Assembly (NCBI RefSeq): GCF_025515305.1
Contig: NZ_JAOPHT010000002.1
Span: forward strand, 186,001-250,000
DNA length: 64,000 nucleotides
Reading direction: 5' to 3'
Origin: Roseicyclus sediminis
Lineage (GTDB): Bacteria; Pseudomonadota; Alphaproteobacteria; Rhodobacterales; Rhodobacteraceae
A program made the translations under genes and the position numbers. Numbering within the stretch: the first letter of the stretch is position 1; every line of letters starts with the position of its first letter. Below, one piece after another: positions 17,668 through 26,884 of this stretch. The notes below the pieces were generated by a model, which made no database searches, was not told the DNA's origin, and saw nothing but the letters and a program-made list of their open reading frames with translations.

Positions 17668-18768
17668 TCAGAAGCTGAAGCCGACCCGGATGCCCGCGCC
17701 CACGGCGTAGTTCTCGGAGAAGTTCGCGTTGACCAGTTCGGTCGTCGCGTCGCCGAGATGCGTGAAGTTAAGGCCTGCCGTGATGCGCGCATTGCCGATG
17801 TCGTAGATGCCGGCGATCGAGAAGCCGAGCTGACCATCGGTCGGAGACAGGTTCGAGGCCAGGCCGCCATTCGCGCGCTCGTAGGAGACGCGCCCGAGAA
17901 TTGCGAAGTCCTCGTTGAGGCGGCGGGCGACACCGGCCGACCAGGTCCAGACGTCGTTGTCGTAGTCGATCGTGCCCAGAGCGCTCTGCGTGTTGATGGC
18001 GGTCTCGGTCCACTCGGCCCAGCGCACCGATGCCAGCACGAGCGTCCCCTCGGCGACGCCGGTCTGGAAGTCGAGGTTGATCGATTGGGGAAGCGTGTAC
18101 TCGCCCGTGCTCGTCGCCGCCGGCCCGATCCCCGCAACCGCGCCGAGCGAGGCAGAAATGATGTTGTTGTGGGTCGTCTCCGAGTTGTAGGTCAGGCTTG
18201 CCCGAAGCGCGATATCCGGGATCTCGTAGGCAACGCCGACGAGATATCCGAGGTCCGAGCTGTCGCCGTAGGTCAGGGTCTGACCGACGGTCGTGAAGTT
18301 GATCTCGCCGGTCATAGTCACGTAGCGAAGACCAGCATGAACGCTGAACCGGTCGGACAGTTCGTAGCGCGCGACGGCCGTGATGGCGTTGCCCGCGAGC
18401 TCGGCGTTGAACTCGCCGGGGCCCGCTGCGGGAGCTGCGGTGATCGGGTAGGTCGCATCCGAATTCGTGTAGTCCACGGCGGCGCCGAACGCGGTCTCGA
18501 AGATCAGCGCGATGGAGAAGTCGTCCGTGATGTCCTGTTTGTAGGCGAGGCCGAAATTCGAGTAGCTCGAGGCCATGTCGCCCGACGAGGCGCCGTTCAC
18601 GGGGAACACGCCACTGACGGTCGGGGAGACGAAGCCGAAGCTCAACTCGGCATAGGTGCCATCTTCGAACAACGGCGAAATGCCGAGGCCCGTGCGGTCG
18701 AGACCGCCGGCATTGGCGATTGCGGTGGACGCGAGGAGCGTGGCGGTGATGGCTGCAAGACGGGTCAA
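17668..18768 (-). CDS. FadL/OMPP1-type outer membrane transport protein
   Basis: A 366-residue beta-barrel protein: signal peptide about residues 1-20 (LTATLLASTAIANA type), many amphipathic strands, and a C-terminal aromatic residue (VGFSF) for outer membrane insertion. The family takes up long-chain fatty acids and other hydrophobic compounds. The start codon is TTG at 18768, supported by GGGAGGAA five bases upstream and by the signal peptide starting there; no ATG would serve. The leader carries a nested inverted repeat. It is followed by a strong terminator. Confidence 0.85.
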   Translation of the reverse strand: MTRLAAITATLLASTAIANAGGLDRTGLGISPLFEDGTYAELSFGFVSPTVSGVFPVNGASSGDMASSYSNFGLAYKQDITDDFSIALIFETAFGAAVDYTNSDATYPITAAPAAGPGEFNAELAGNAITAVARYELSDRFSVHAGLRYVTMTGEINFTTVGQTLTYGDSSDLGYLVGVAYEIPDIALRASLTYNSETTHNNIISASLGAVAGIGPAATSTGEYTLPQSINLDFQTGVAEGTLVLASVRWAEWTETAINTQSALGTIDYDNDVWTWSAGVARRLNEDFAILGRVSYERANGGLASNLSPTDGQLGFSIAGIYDIGNARITAGLNFTHLGDATTELVNANFSENYAVGAGIRVGFSF

Positions 18769-18788
18769 CTGGTTCCTCCCCCGAAAAG

Positions 18789-18824
18789 CCTTTTGCTGTT
18801 TTGCCCATCAAAAGCGGCAAAAGG
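18789..18824 (-). promoter_or_regulatory. nested inverted repeat in the leader of the FadL-type gene
   Basis: Outer arms CCTTTTGC (18789-18796) and GCAAAAGG (18817-18824) are perfect complements. Inside them TTTTG (18799-18803) and CAAAA (18809-18813) pair again. The structure sits 21 bases upstream of the TTG start, so it could act as an mRNA hairpin near the ribosome site or as a repressor operator. Confidence 0.5.
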
Positions 18825-18913
18825 TCCGGTTCGGTCAATTCTTCCCCGGCGTCACCGGCCTACAAGCCTCTCCACATGCGAAAAAATGTGACCGAAATGC
18901 TACATGTCGCGCC

Positions 18914-19813
18914 TCAGCGCCGCGCGAGGCCAAGGATGTTGACATAGTTGCCCGCGAAGATGAGGAGCGCGCCGCCAAGAACGCCCCAGGCCAAGGGCTC
19001 TCCGTAGAACAGCATGCCGACCACCGCGATCGCGGGCAGGCGGGCGAAGTCCATCGGCATCACCACCGAGGCGGGCGCGATCGACAGGGCCGTGGTCAGA
19101 CAGAAATGCGCGGCCAGGCCCGCCACGCCGATCAGGACGACCCAGGGCAGGGTTGCGAGGCTCGGCATCGCCATGTCGCCGTCCCAGAGCGACGTCACGA
19201 GCCCCATGAGAAGCTGCATCGTCGTAAGCCAGAACAGGATGCATGTGATCGTTTCGGTCGCCGTCAGCTTCTTGGTGAAGATCGCGGAGGTGGCGAACAT
19301 GACGGCTGCCAGCGCGGCGGTGAGCATGCCCGAGGACAAGGGCTGCGCCCCCGGCTGCACGATCAGCAGGACCCCGGCGAAGCCGAGGGCCCCGGCGATC
19401 GCCTTGACCCGTGTCATGCGTTCCCCGAGGAAGATCGCCGCCAGAAGCATCGTCCACAGCGGCGACGTGAATTCGAGCGCGAAGACGAGGGCCAGCGGGC
19501 TGACCGTGAGGGCGAAGAACCAGAGGTTCTGGCCGGTGAAATGCGCGAGGTTCCGGGCGAAGTGCAGGTGCAGGCTGCGGCGCGTGACCTGGCCCAGCGT
19601 CCCCGCGGCCGCGCCGACGGCCAGCACGATCACGAGGCCCACGGCGGAACGCCAGGTCATCATCTCGAAGGTGTCGAGCTCCAGGCTCGCGGCGCGGCCG
19701 GCGATGGCCATGGAGGAGAAGGCGAGGATCGCCCCCACCATCCAGAGCGCGGCGAGCCCCGGGCGGGCGGCCGGTGCCTGCACCTCGGCCGCGTCGTCGT
19801 TCACGGATGTCAT
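18914..19813 (-). CDS. EamA-family (DMT) membrane transporter
   Basis: A 299-residue protein with ten predicted membrane spans in two EamA repeats, as in drug/metabolite exporters (RhaT/YdcZ type). Typical stretches are LWMVGAILAFSSMAIAGRA, LTVSPLALVFALEFTSPLWT and ALSIAPASVVMPMDFARLPAI. The substrate cannot be inferred. It starts four bases after the upstream secreted-protein gene ends, so the two are probably cotranscribed. Confidence 0.85.
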   Translation of the reverse strand: MTSVNDDAAEVQAPAARPGLAALWMVGAILAFSSMAIAGRAASLELDTFEMMTWRSAVGLVIVLAVGAAAGTLGQVTRRSLHLHFARNLAHFTGQNLWFFALTVSPLALVFALEFTSPLWTMLLAAIFLGERMTRVKAIAGALGFAGVLLIVQPGAQPLSSGMLTAALAAVMFATSAIFTKKLTATETITCILFWLTTMQLLMGLVTSLWDGDMAMPSLATLPWVVLIGVAGLAAHFCLTTALSIAPASVVMPMDFARLPAIAVVGMLFYGEPLAWGVLGGALLIFAGNYVNILGLARR

Positions 19814-19817
19814 CTCG

Positions 19818-20171
19818 TCAATCGGCCTCCCGGCAGCAGCCGGTCATCGGCTGGCCGCTTCTCGACGTTTCAATGCCGATCTCAACACGGAAAGCAAGGG
19901 TCGCGCCGAGGATCCGGCATTCGGCGGACTCGACGAAAACCGGGACCGGACCGCCATGGGTGCCGATCTCGAAACGTGCCACCGCGTCGCGCGGCAGCGA
20001 CAGCTCGGGGCTGAGAGGGAAGATCCCGTCGCCCAGATAGTCGAGGCGCGCCGTGGCGCCGTCGAGGTCAAGCATGAAACCGGGCCCCGTGCCAAGGCAC
20101 AGGAGCCGGTCCGCCATCGCCGGCTGGGCGAGCGTGAGAAGGACGGAAAGGGCGGCCGGGATCTGCGACAT
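19818..20171 (-). CDS. small secreted protein of unknown function
   Basis: About 117 residues beginning MSQIPAALSVLLTLAQPAMA, a signal peptide cleaved near residue 20. The mature part has two Cys pairs (LLCLG, ECRIL, GCCRE). The late ECR...TGCCRE pattern recalls small periplasmic proteins with a C-terminal GC[AG]R-type ending (COG3650-like), but this is a weak resemblance. ATG at 20183 (MSSGMSQ) is an alternative start; neither has a strong Shine-Dalgarno. Located four bases upstream of the EamA transporter. Confidence 0.55.
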   Translation of the reverse strand: MSQIPAALSVLLTLAQPAMADRLLCLGTGPGFMLDLDGATARLDYLGDGIFPLSPELSLPRDAVARFEIGTHGGPVPVFVESAECRILGATLAFRVEIGIETSRSGQPMTGCCREAD

Positions 20172-20277
20172 GCCCGATGACATAGTCCGGTTCGCGCGGA
20201 ACGCCCGGGCCGGACGTCCAGAATCGAAAGACCGCGCCGAAGCGCGGTCCCAAGGGCCTTTGCGAGGCGGCAGTCCG

Positions 20278-20889
20278 TCAGAAGCGCAGGCCGAGGCGCA
20301 GCGTGACGGTGTCGATCTCCACATCGAGGTCGAGGCCGTTCTCGCTGATGCCCGAGACGTCACGACGGGTGTAGTCGGCGCCCACGAAGATCGCCTCGGT
20401 GATGTTGTATTCGACGCCGAAACCGTAGTTCATGCCGTCGAGGTCGGTAGAACCGAAGGGCGCGCGGTCATCGATCGTGGCCCAGGACCAGCCCAGCGCG
20501 CCATATGCGAGGAAGTCGCCCGCCGCGAAACCGCCGCGCGCGCGCAGGTCGATCACGCCATCGGTTTGTGACGAAGCCGAACGCAGGCCGTTGAAGCGCA
20601 GCAAACGCACTTCGGGACCGACGACGAGGTTGCCGAACTGGAAGTTGAAGCCCCCGAATGCGCCGACGGCGTTGCCTGCCGTCAGAGGGAACACCGTGCC
20701 GGGCGGGGTGTAGATCTTCTGGCCGTCCACGCCGCCGAACTCGAGGCCGGCGTAGAACCCGTCGAAGGGGTCGTCGGGCAGCGGCGCGATCAGGGGAGGA
20801 GGGGCGGCCGCCGCGATAAGCGGACCCGCCGCGACGGTTCCGGTTGTGCACAGAAGAACTGCGATCGTACTGATCGTTACGCGTTTCAT
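20278..20889 (-). CDS. outer membrane beta-barrel protein (OmpA-like/Omp25 type)
   Basis: A 203-residue protein with a signal peptide (MKRVTISTIAVLLCTTGTVAAG), a proline-rich linker, then about eight beta strands typical of the OMP_b-brl fold (FDGFYAGLEFGG, AFGGFNFQFGNLVVGPEV, FLAYGALGWSWA, NYGFGVEYNIT, DTVTLRLGLRF). It ends in Phe, as expected for outer membrane insertion. The ATG at 20889 is preceded by GGGGGAAT at good distance; an in-frame extension upstream lacks family features. Probably structural. Confidence 0.85.
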   Translation of the reverse strand: MKRVTISTIAVLLCTTGTVAAGPLIAAAAPPPLIAPLPDDPFDGFYAGLEFGGVDGQKIYTPPGTVFPLTAGNAVGAFGGFNFQFGNLVVGPEVRLLRFNGLRSASSQTDGVIDLRARGGFAAGDFLAYGALGWSWATIDDRAPFGSTDLDGMNYGFGVEYNITEAIFVGADYTRRDVSGISENGLDLDVEIDTVTLRLGLRF

Positions 20890-21101
20890 GGATATTCCCC
20901 CAGTGTGTCTTGATTGCGCCATAATTCCCGGGGGTTGCGCATGAAACCGGGTTTGCACGCCATGGGCATCATATGCGCCGGAGCGTTTCCCGGAAGACAC
21001 AGTTATGGCGCGAAAGACACGGATTGGGGCTTCAGACCCGGACGAGCGGCCGCGAGATCGTCATCCATGCCGCGCCTTCGGGACGCGGCGGAAAATGCGT
21101 C

Positions 21102-21893
21102 TCAGAGACCGCGCGCCTTCGCGGCATTCCACAGCGCGTCCATCTCGGCGAGGTCGCTGTCTTCCGGGCGTTTGCCGAGGGTCGCGAGTTCGGCCTCGAT
21201 GAAGGCGAAGCGGCGGGTGAACTTCGCGTTCGCACGGCGCAGGGCGACCTCGGGATCGACCTTGAGATGCCGCGCCAGGTTCGCCATGACGAAAAGAAGG
21301 TCGCCCATCTCGGCCTCGATCTCGTCCTGCGGGGCGCTGTCACGTGCCTCGGCCAGTTCCTGCGCCTCCTCGGAGATCTTGTCGATGACCTGCCCGATCT
21401 CGGGCCAGTCGAAACCGACCCGCGCGGCACGCTTCTGCAGCTTCTCGGCCCGCATCAGCGCGGGCAGGCCGAGCGCCACGTCGTCGAGCACGCCGCCCTT
21501 GGCCCGCGCCTCCCGCTCGGCCGCTTTCACCGTTTCCCAGTCGGCGGTCTGTTGCTCGGCCGTCTTGTCGCGGCTCTCGTCGCCGAAGACATGGGGGTGG
21601 CGGGCGACCATCTTGTCGGCGATCGCGGTCGCGACCTCGTCGAAGGTGAAGTGCCCGGCCTCCTCGGCCATCTGCGCGTGGTAGACCGACTGGAACAGGA
21701 GATCGCCCAACTCGCCCTTCAGGTCTTGCCAGTCCTGCCGCTCGATCGCGTCGGCCACCTCGTAGGCCTCCTCGATCGTGTAGGGCGCGATGGAGGCAAA
21801 GTCCTGCTCGATGTCCCAGGGGCATCCGGTCTCGGGATCGCGCAGGCGAGCCATGATCGCGCGCAGGCGCTCGATGGGCGGGGTGTCGTGCAT
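21102..21893 (-). CDS. mazG: nucleoside triphosphate pyrophosphohydrolase MazG
   Basis: A 263-residue protein that hydrolyses NTPs to NMP and PPi as a housecleaning enzyme. It opens IERLRAIMARLRDPETGCPWDIEQ, followed by EEAYEVADAI and GDLLFQSVYHAQMAEE, with the EExxE...D metal motif. A second MazG copy in the C-terminal half has QDEIEAEMGDLLFVMANLARHLKVDPE. The two-domain layout and length match E. coli MazG. Divergent from the amidohydrolase gene. Confidence 0.93.
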   Translation of the reverse strand: MHDTPPIERLRAIMARLRDPETGCPWDIEQDFASIAPYTIEEAYEVADAIERQDWQDLKGELGDLLFQSVYHAQMAEEAGHFTFDEVATAIADKMVARHPHVFGDESRDKTAEQQTADWETVKAAEREARAKGGVLDDVALGLPALMRAEKLQKRAARVGFDWPEIGQVIDKISEEAQELAEARDSAPQDEIEAEMGDLLFVMANLARHLKVDPEVALRRANAKFTRRFAFIEAELATLGKRPEDSDLAEMDALWNAAKARGL

Positions 21894-21960
21894 TGCGGAG
21901 CGGTCTGAATTGGGGCAGGGTCCGACCCTTAGACCGCAACCAGCCCGCCGGAGTCCAGCC

Positions 21961-23124
21961 ATGCCCGTGGTGAACCGCATCGCGTCCTACGCCGAAGAGA
22001 TGAAGGGCTGGCGCCGGCACCTGCACGCGCATCCCGAGCTGTCCTTCGCCTGCCACGAGACGGCGGCCTTCGTGGCCGAGCGGCTGAGCGAATTCGGCGT
22101 CGACCAGATCCACGGCGGCATCGGCGAGACGGGGATCGTCGCGATCATCGAGGGGCGGGGCGAGGGCCCGACCATCGGGCTGCGCGCCGACATGGACGCG
22201 CTACCGATGACCGAGACGACCGGCGCGGCCCATGCCTCGACCGTCGAGGGGCGCGCGCATGCCTGCGGGCATGACGGACACACCACGATGCTTCTGGGCG
22301 CCGCGAAATACCTTGCCGAGACGCGCAATTTCGCGGGTCGCGTGGCGCTCATCTTCCAGCCGGCGGAGGAGCATGGCGCGGGCGCCGAGGCGATGTGCCG
22401 CGAAGGGATCATGGAGCGGTTCGGGATCGGGCAGGTCTATGCGCTGCATAACGTGCCCGGGCTCGAGGAGGGGCGCTTCCTGACGACGCCGGGGCCGATC
22501 ATGGCCGCCGTGGATACCTTCGAGATCTTCATCGAGGGCGTCGGCGGCCACGGTGCCATGCCGCACGAGACGGTCGATCCGATCCCGCCCGCGCTCGCCA
22601 TCGCGCAGGCGATGCCGACGATCGTCTCGCGCAACAACTACGCGCTCGACGATCTCGTGATTTCGGTGACCCAGATCCACGCCGGCACGGTCGACAACGT
22701 GATCCCGGCCACCGCCTACATCAACGGCACGGTCCGGACCTTCGACCCGGCGGTGCAGAAGATGGTCATGCGCCGGATGGACGAGATCGTGGCGGGCCAC
22801 GCCACGGCCTTCGGCGTCAAGGCGCGTCTCGACTACGTGGTGGGCTATCCGGCGACGGTGAACGACGCCGATGCGGCCGATTTCGCGGCCTCCGTCGCTG
22901 CCGAGGTCGTCGGCGAGGACAACGTCGATGCGAATTCCGGCCGGGAGATGGGGGCGGAGGATTTCGCCTACATGCTGGCCGAGCGTCCGGGCGCCTACCT
23001 GTTCCTCGGGGCAGGGGCCGGCGCGGGACTGCACCATCCCTCGTTCGACTTCAACGACGACATCGCGCCCATCGGGGCAAGCTTCTTCGTCCGTCTCGTC
23101 GAAACGGCGCAGCCCGCAGCCTAG
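21961..23124 (+). CDS. M20 family amidohydrolase (hippurate hydrolase-like)
   Basis: A 387-residue metallopeptidase of the M20D group (HipO/AbgB/aminoacylase-like). Seen are LHAHPELSF, the metal site RADMDALPM, CGHDGHTTMLLGAAKYL, and FQPAEEHGAGAEAM with the catalytic Glu, then a dimerisation domain. Such enzymes release amino acids from N-acyl forms; the true substrate is unknown. It overlaps the convergent flavin reductase gene by four bases at the 3' ends. Confidence 0.9.
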   Translation: MPVVNRIASYAEEMKGWRRHLHAHPELSFACHETAAFVAERLSEFGVDQIHGGIGETGIVAIIEGRGEGPTIGLRADMDALPMTETTGAAHASTVEGRAHACGHDGHTTMLLGAAKYLAETRNFAGRVALIFQPAEEHGAGAEAMCREGIMERFGIGQVYALHNVPGLEEGRFLTTPGPIMAAVDTFEIFIEGVGGHGAMPHETVDPIPPALAIAQAMPTIVSRNNYALDDLVISVTQIHAGTVDNVIPATAYINGTVRTFDPAVQKMVMRRMDEIVAGHATAFGVKARLDYVVGYPATVNDADAADFAASVAAEVVGEDNVDANSGREMGAEDFAYMLAERPGAYLFLGAGAGAGLHHPSFDFNDDIAPIGASFFVRLVETAQPAA

Positions 23125-23639
23125 TGCGCCTCGGGGCGCAGGTATTTCCGCAAGCCATAGAGCAGCGGTTCGCCCTCGTGCGCTGTTTTGACGGCGGCCA
23201 CCTCGCCGATGCAGATGTGGTGCGTGCCGATCTTTTCGGCCGAGATCAGCCGGCAGTCGAAGCTGACGAGCGCCGAGGCGATGCGGGGCGCGCCCGTCGC
23301 CATGGTCTCGGTCGCCACGCCGCTGAACTTGTCGCCACCGGGCGCGGGCAGGCGGCCGGAGAAAACGTCCGAGATCTCCGTCTGTCCCGTCCGCAGCACG
23401 TTGATGCAGAAGCATCCGTTCTCGAGCACCAGCGGAAGTGTCGACGATGAGGCATTGAGGCACGTCAGCATGGTGGGCCGCGCACCGTCCGCCGAAATCG
23501 ACGTCATCGCCGAGACGGTCGCGCCGCCGCGCCCCGCGGGCCCGTCGGTCGTGACGACCGAGACGGACGCGGCCGAGCGGCTCATCCCTTCGAGGAAGGC
23601 CTCGCGCAATTCCGGGTCCGGGGTCCTGTCGTCCTGCAT
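23121..23639 (-). CDS. flavin reductase-like (FMN-binding) protein
   Basis: A 172-residue protein of the flavin_Reduct family, which supplies reduced FMN to two-component monooxygenases. Family features are SVVTTDGPAGRGGATVSAMTSIS near the N-terminus, CFCINVL, and the C-terminal IGTHHICIGEV. The ATG at 23639 has AGGAGG 7 bases upstream; the open frame further upstream has no family character. No monooxygenase partner is encoded nearby. Confidence 0.85.
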   Translation of the reverse strand: MQDDRTPDPELREAFLEGMSRSAASVSVVTTDGPAGRGGATVSAMTSISADGARPTMLTCLNASSSTLPLVLENGCFCINVLRTGQTEISDVFSGRLPAPGGDKFSGVATETMATGAPRIASALVSFDCRLISAEKIGTHHICIGEVAAVKTAHEGEPLLYGLRKYLRPEAH

Positions 23640-23766
23640 CGCTGCCTCCTGAGGGTCGGCCCGTTCCTGCCCGATGCCCGTCGCGGGGGCAAGGAGGATG
23701 CACGGACGGGCTTGCGTTTCGCCTGAACTAGCGGCAGGCCGGTCGAAGGACAGGAGGAAAGCGGCG

Positions 23767-24729
23767 ATGGCGCTTGAAGACGCGAAGAACGAGATCGACG
23801 GGGCCGTGACGCGCAGCGATCTCAAGGGCCTCAGCTTCGAGAACGTGTTCTCCGGCGCGCCGAGTTTCCTGCGCCGGCGCTACGGCAAGGACCTCACGGG
23901 CATCGATGTCGCGGTGACGGGACTTCCGTTCGACCAGGCGGTGACGAACCGGCCCGGCGCACGGCTCGGCCCCCGCGCGATCCGCGAGGCGTCGGCCCTT
24001 CAGCCCTTCGATCCGCCCTACGGCTGGGACGGGTATTCACCGCTCGAGGCGCTGGCGGTCCTCGACTACGGCGACATGGCGCTGGACTATGCGCACACCG
24101 CCGACGTGCCCGCCCGGATCGAGGCGCATGCGGCCAGGATCCTCGATGCCGGCGCGGCCTGCCTGGCGATGGGGGGGGATCACTCGGTCACGCTGCCGCT
24201 TCTGCGGGCGCACGCCGCGCGACACGGGCCGCTCGCGCTGATCCAGGTGGATGCCCATACCGACACCTGGCCCGATGACGACCCCTCGCGCATCGACCAC
24301 GGGACCTTCGCCTACAAGGCGGTGAAGGAGGGTCTGATCGATGTCGCCCGCTCGACGCATGTCGGCATCCGGACGGTCGTCGAGGACAATCTCGGCATCG
24401 CGATCCACGATGCCCGCGAGGTCCACACCCGTGGCCCCGCCGCCGTGGCGCACGCGGTCCGGGAGCGGGCGGGCGGCGCGCCGGTCTACCTGTCCTTCGA
24501 TATCGACGGGCTCGACCCCGCCTTCGCGCCGGGGACGGGCACGCCGGTCTGGGGCGGGCTGTCGAGCATGGAGGCCTCCATCTTCCTGCGCGAACTCGCG
24601 GGGATCCGGCTTGTCGGCGGCGATGTGGTGGAGGTGTCTCCGCCGTTCGATCACGCGGGCATCACGGCCGTGGCCGCGGCGCACGTCTTGATGGATCTTC
24701 TGTGCCTTTGGGGCTGGACGCGGCGCTGA
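23767..24729 (+). CDS. speB: agmatinase (ureohydrolase family)
   Basis: A 320-residue manganese enzyme of the arginase/agmatinase family. The metal motifs are MGGDHSVTLPLL, VDAHTDTW and SFDIDGLDPAFAPGTG, all with their Asp and His ligands. The best family match by eye is agmatinase, which makes putrescine and urea, although guanidino-acid hydrolases look alike. AGGAGG lies upstream of the ATG at 23767. Same strand as the acyltransferase that follows. Confidence 0.85.
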   Translation: MALEDAKNEIDGAVTRSDLKGLSFENVFSGAPSFLRRRYGKDLTGIDVAVTGLPFDQAVTNRPGARLGPRAIREASALQPFDPPYGWDGYSPLEALAVLDYGDMALDYAHTADVPARIEAHAARILDAGAACLAMGGDHSVTLPLLRAHAARHGPLALIQVDAHTDTWPDDDPSRIDHGTFAYKAVKEGLIDVARSTHVGIRTVVEDNLGIAIHDAREVHTRGPAAVAHAVRERAGGAPVYLSFDIDGLDPAFAPGTGTPVWGGLSSMEASIFLRELAGIRLVGGDVVEVSPPFDHAGITAVAAAHVLMDLLCLWGWTRR

Positions 24730-24795
24730 GGCATCTGGACCGACTCGGAGCCGCGGGCTATGCGGGGCGCAGCGAAACGCCGGGAGTGGCCAAAG

Positions 24796-25761
24796 ATGGG
24801 CCGACGCCGCCGAGACCCCGAAACGAGGACCGTCGCGCGGGAGATTTCCTACGCGTCCTCCGCCGCGTCGCGGGGCGGCCGGGCCATGATCCGCGTAATG
24901 GAGAACGCCACCGGCCGCCTCCGCCTGATCCGCCGCGCCGAGGGCTACGGCGAAGAGGTCGCGCGCGGCCGCGATTTCTGGCAGGTGATGGCCGAACGGT
25001 ATGGCCTCAGCCTCGAGATCGCGGGTGGCAGCCTTTCGAACATCCCCGCCGAGGGGCCCGTGATCGTGATCGCGAACCACCCCTACGGCATCCTCGACGG
25101 CCTGATGCTGGGACATATCCTGAGCATGGCGCGCGGCGATTTCCGCATCCTCGCGCACCGTGTCTTCCGCAAGGCCGAGGACATCAACCGCATCATCCTG
25201 CCCATCAGTTTCGACGACACCAAGGAGGCGCGGGCGCTGAACATCGAGACCCGCAAGGAGGCGCTGCGCTTCCTGGCCGAGGGCGGGGCGATCGGTGTCT
25301 TTCCCGGCGGCACGGTCTCGACCGCGGCGAAGCCCTTCGGTCGTCCCATGGACCCCGGCTGGCGGAGCTTCACCGCGCGGATGATCGCCAAGTCGGACGC
25401 GACCGTGGTGCCGATCTTCTTCGAGGGGCACAACTCGCGCCTTTTCCAGTTGATGAGCCACCTTCACTCGACGTTGCGGATGGGACTTCTGATAAAGGAA
25501 TTCCGCGCGCGCATGAACACGCCGGTCCGCGTCGTCGTCGGTCAGCCGATCCCGCGCGAGGCGCTTGATCCCTACATGCAGGACGCCCGGGGAATGATGG
25601 AATTCCTGCGCAAGACCACCTATGGCTTGAGCACGGTACCGCTCGACCCGGACTTGCGGGGTTTCGAGTTCGAGGAGCATCACCGCGACCGGGACGGACG
25701 GGACGACGGGCGTGCCGACCGCCGCAAGGGCCGGGCGGCGCGGTTCGTGGACAGGTACTAG
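24796..25761 (+). CDS. lysophospholipid acyltransferase family protein
   Basis: About 321 residues of the PlsC/LPLAT superfamily. The acceptor motif is NHPYGILDG, in which His and Asp are five residues apart rather than the usual four; the acyl-binding motif is FPGGTVSTA. The central DFRILAHRVFRKAED and ATVVPIFFEGHNSRLFQ regions are typical of a hemolysin-like acyltransferase subgroup in Rhodobacterales. A charged tail (EEHHRDRDGRDDGR) ends the protein. The start is uncertain between ATG 24796 and 24760. It may act in ornithine lipid or glycerophospholipid synthesis. Confidence 0.85.
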   Translation: MGRRRRDPETRTVAREISYASSAASRGGRAMIRVMENATGRLRLIRRAEGYGEEVARGRDFWQVMAERYGLSLEIAGGSLSNIPAEGPVIVIANHPYGILDGLMLGHILSMARGDFRILAHRVFRKAEDINRIILPISFDDTKEARALNIETRKEALRFLAEGGAIGVFPGGTVSTAAKPFGRPMDPGWRSFTARMIAKSDATVVPIFFEGHNSRLFQLMSHLHSTLRMGLLIKEFRARMNTPVRVVVGQPIPREALDPYMQDARGMMEFLRKTTYGLSTVPLDPDLRGFEFEEHHRDRDGRDDGRADRRKGRAARFVDRY

Positions 25762-25788
25762 GACGGGCTGAGAGGGACGGGCGACAAC

Positions 25789-26607
25789 ATGGCGGTTGGT
25801 GTATTCGATTCCGGCCTCGGCGGCCTCACTGTTCTCGAAGCGGTGACAAAGCGTCTGCCGGACGTTCCTTTCGTATATTTCGGCGACAATGCCCACACGC
25901 CCTACGGCGTCCGCGATCCGCAGGACATCTACGATCTGACCACCGCCGGTGTGCAGTGCCTGTTCGACGAGGGCTGCGACCTCGTGATCCTGGCCTGCAA
26001 TACGGCATCAGCCGCCGCGCTCCGGCGGATGCAGGAGGGCTGGGTGCCGCACGAAAAGCGCGTGCTCGGGGTTTTCGTGCCGCTGATCGAGGCGCTGACC
26101 GAACGCAAGTGGGGTGACAACTCGCCCCCGCGCGAGGTTGGGGTGAAGCACGTCGCCCTTTTCGCCACGCCGGCCACCGTCTCCTCCCGCGCGTTCCAGC
26201 GCGAGCTCGCCTTCCGCGCCATCGGTGTCGACGTCGAGGCGCAACCCTGCGCGGGCGTGGTGGACGCGATCGAGATGGGGGACATGATCCTCGCCGACGC
26301 GCTGGTGCGGTCACATGTCGAGTCGCTTCTGCGGCGGATGCCGAAGCCGGAGGCGGCGATCCTCGGCTGCACGCATTACCCGCTGGTCGAGGACGTCTTC
26401 CGCGACGCGCTCGGGCCCGATGTGGCGGTTTATTCACAGCCCGACCTGGTCGCCGAAGCGCTGGCCGATTACCTCGGGCGCCATCCGGCGATGCGCGGGG
26501 CGGGCACCGAATCGAAGTTCCTCACAACCGGCGATCCAAGGCGCGTCTCGTCCAAGGCAACGCAGTTTTTGCGCCGGTCGATCCCCTTCGAGGCCGCGGA
26601 TATCTGA
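25789..26607 (+). CDS. murI: glutamate racemase
   Basis: A 272-residue enzyme that converts L-glutamate to D-glutamate for peptidoglycan. The two catalytic cysteines lie in LACNTAS (C70) and LGCTHYPL. The N-terminal [13 protein letters not shown] and [12 protein letters not shown] are family hallmarks. The ATG at 25789 begins right at the motif, leaving little doubt about the start. 27 bases after the acyltransferase gene. Confidence 0.95.
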   Translation: MAVGVFDSGLGGLTVLEAVTKRLPDVPFVYFGDNAHTPYGVRDPQDIYDLTTAGVQCLFDEGCDLVILACNTASAAALRRMQEGWVPHEKRVLGVFVPLIEALTERKWGDNSPPREVGVKHVALFATPATVSSRAFQRELAFRAIGVDVEAQPCAGVVDAIEMGDMILADALVRSHVESLLRRMPKPEAAILGCTHYPLVEDVFRDALGPDVAVYSQPDLVAEALADYLGRHPAMRGAGTESKFLTTGDPRRVSSKATQFLRRSIPFEAADI

Positions 26608-26660
26608 GCGCGGCCTGTGGAAAAAGCTGGGGTCCGTTGCCGCACCCTCGCTTTCGGACT

Positions 26661-26689
26661 TTGAAAACAGTGAACGAAAACAATATCTC
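26661..26689 (+). promoter_or_regulatory. possible sigma70 promoter upstream of ccmE
   Basis: TTGAAA (26661-26666) and TATCTC (26684-26689) are 17 bases apart within the 277-base gap between murI and ccmE. The leader would be about 190 bases, which is long, so this is weak. Nothing else recognisable was seen in the gap. Confidence 0.3.
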
Positions 26690-26884
26690 GGTGGCAGGAA
26701 TTGAAGCGGGTGGTGCGAGTGAAGAAAATCGGTCGCCATCAACCTGCGCGTGCATCTTGGCCTGTCCACTCGACTTGGGTCGCGACATGCCCCAAATCAG
26801 GTAAGACGCCCGACCGGGCGTGACGGCGCAACGGAGTGACTGGAGACGCGCGGCCCGGGGCCGCTGCAGGGAGGCGAAGCACCG

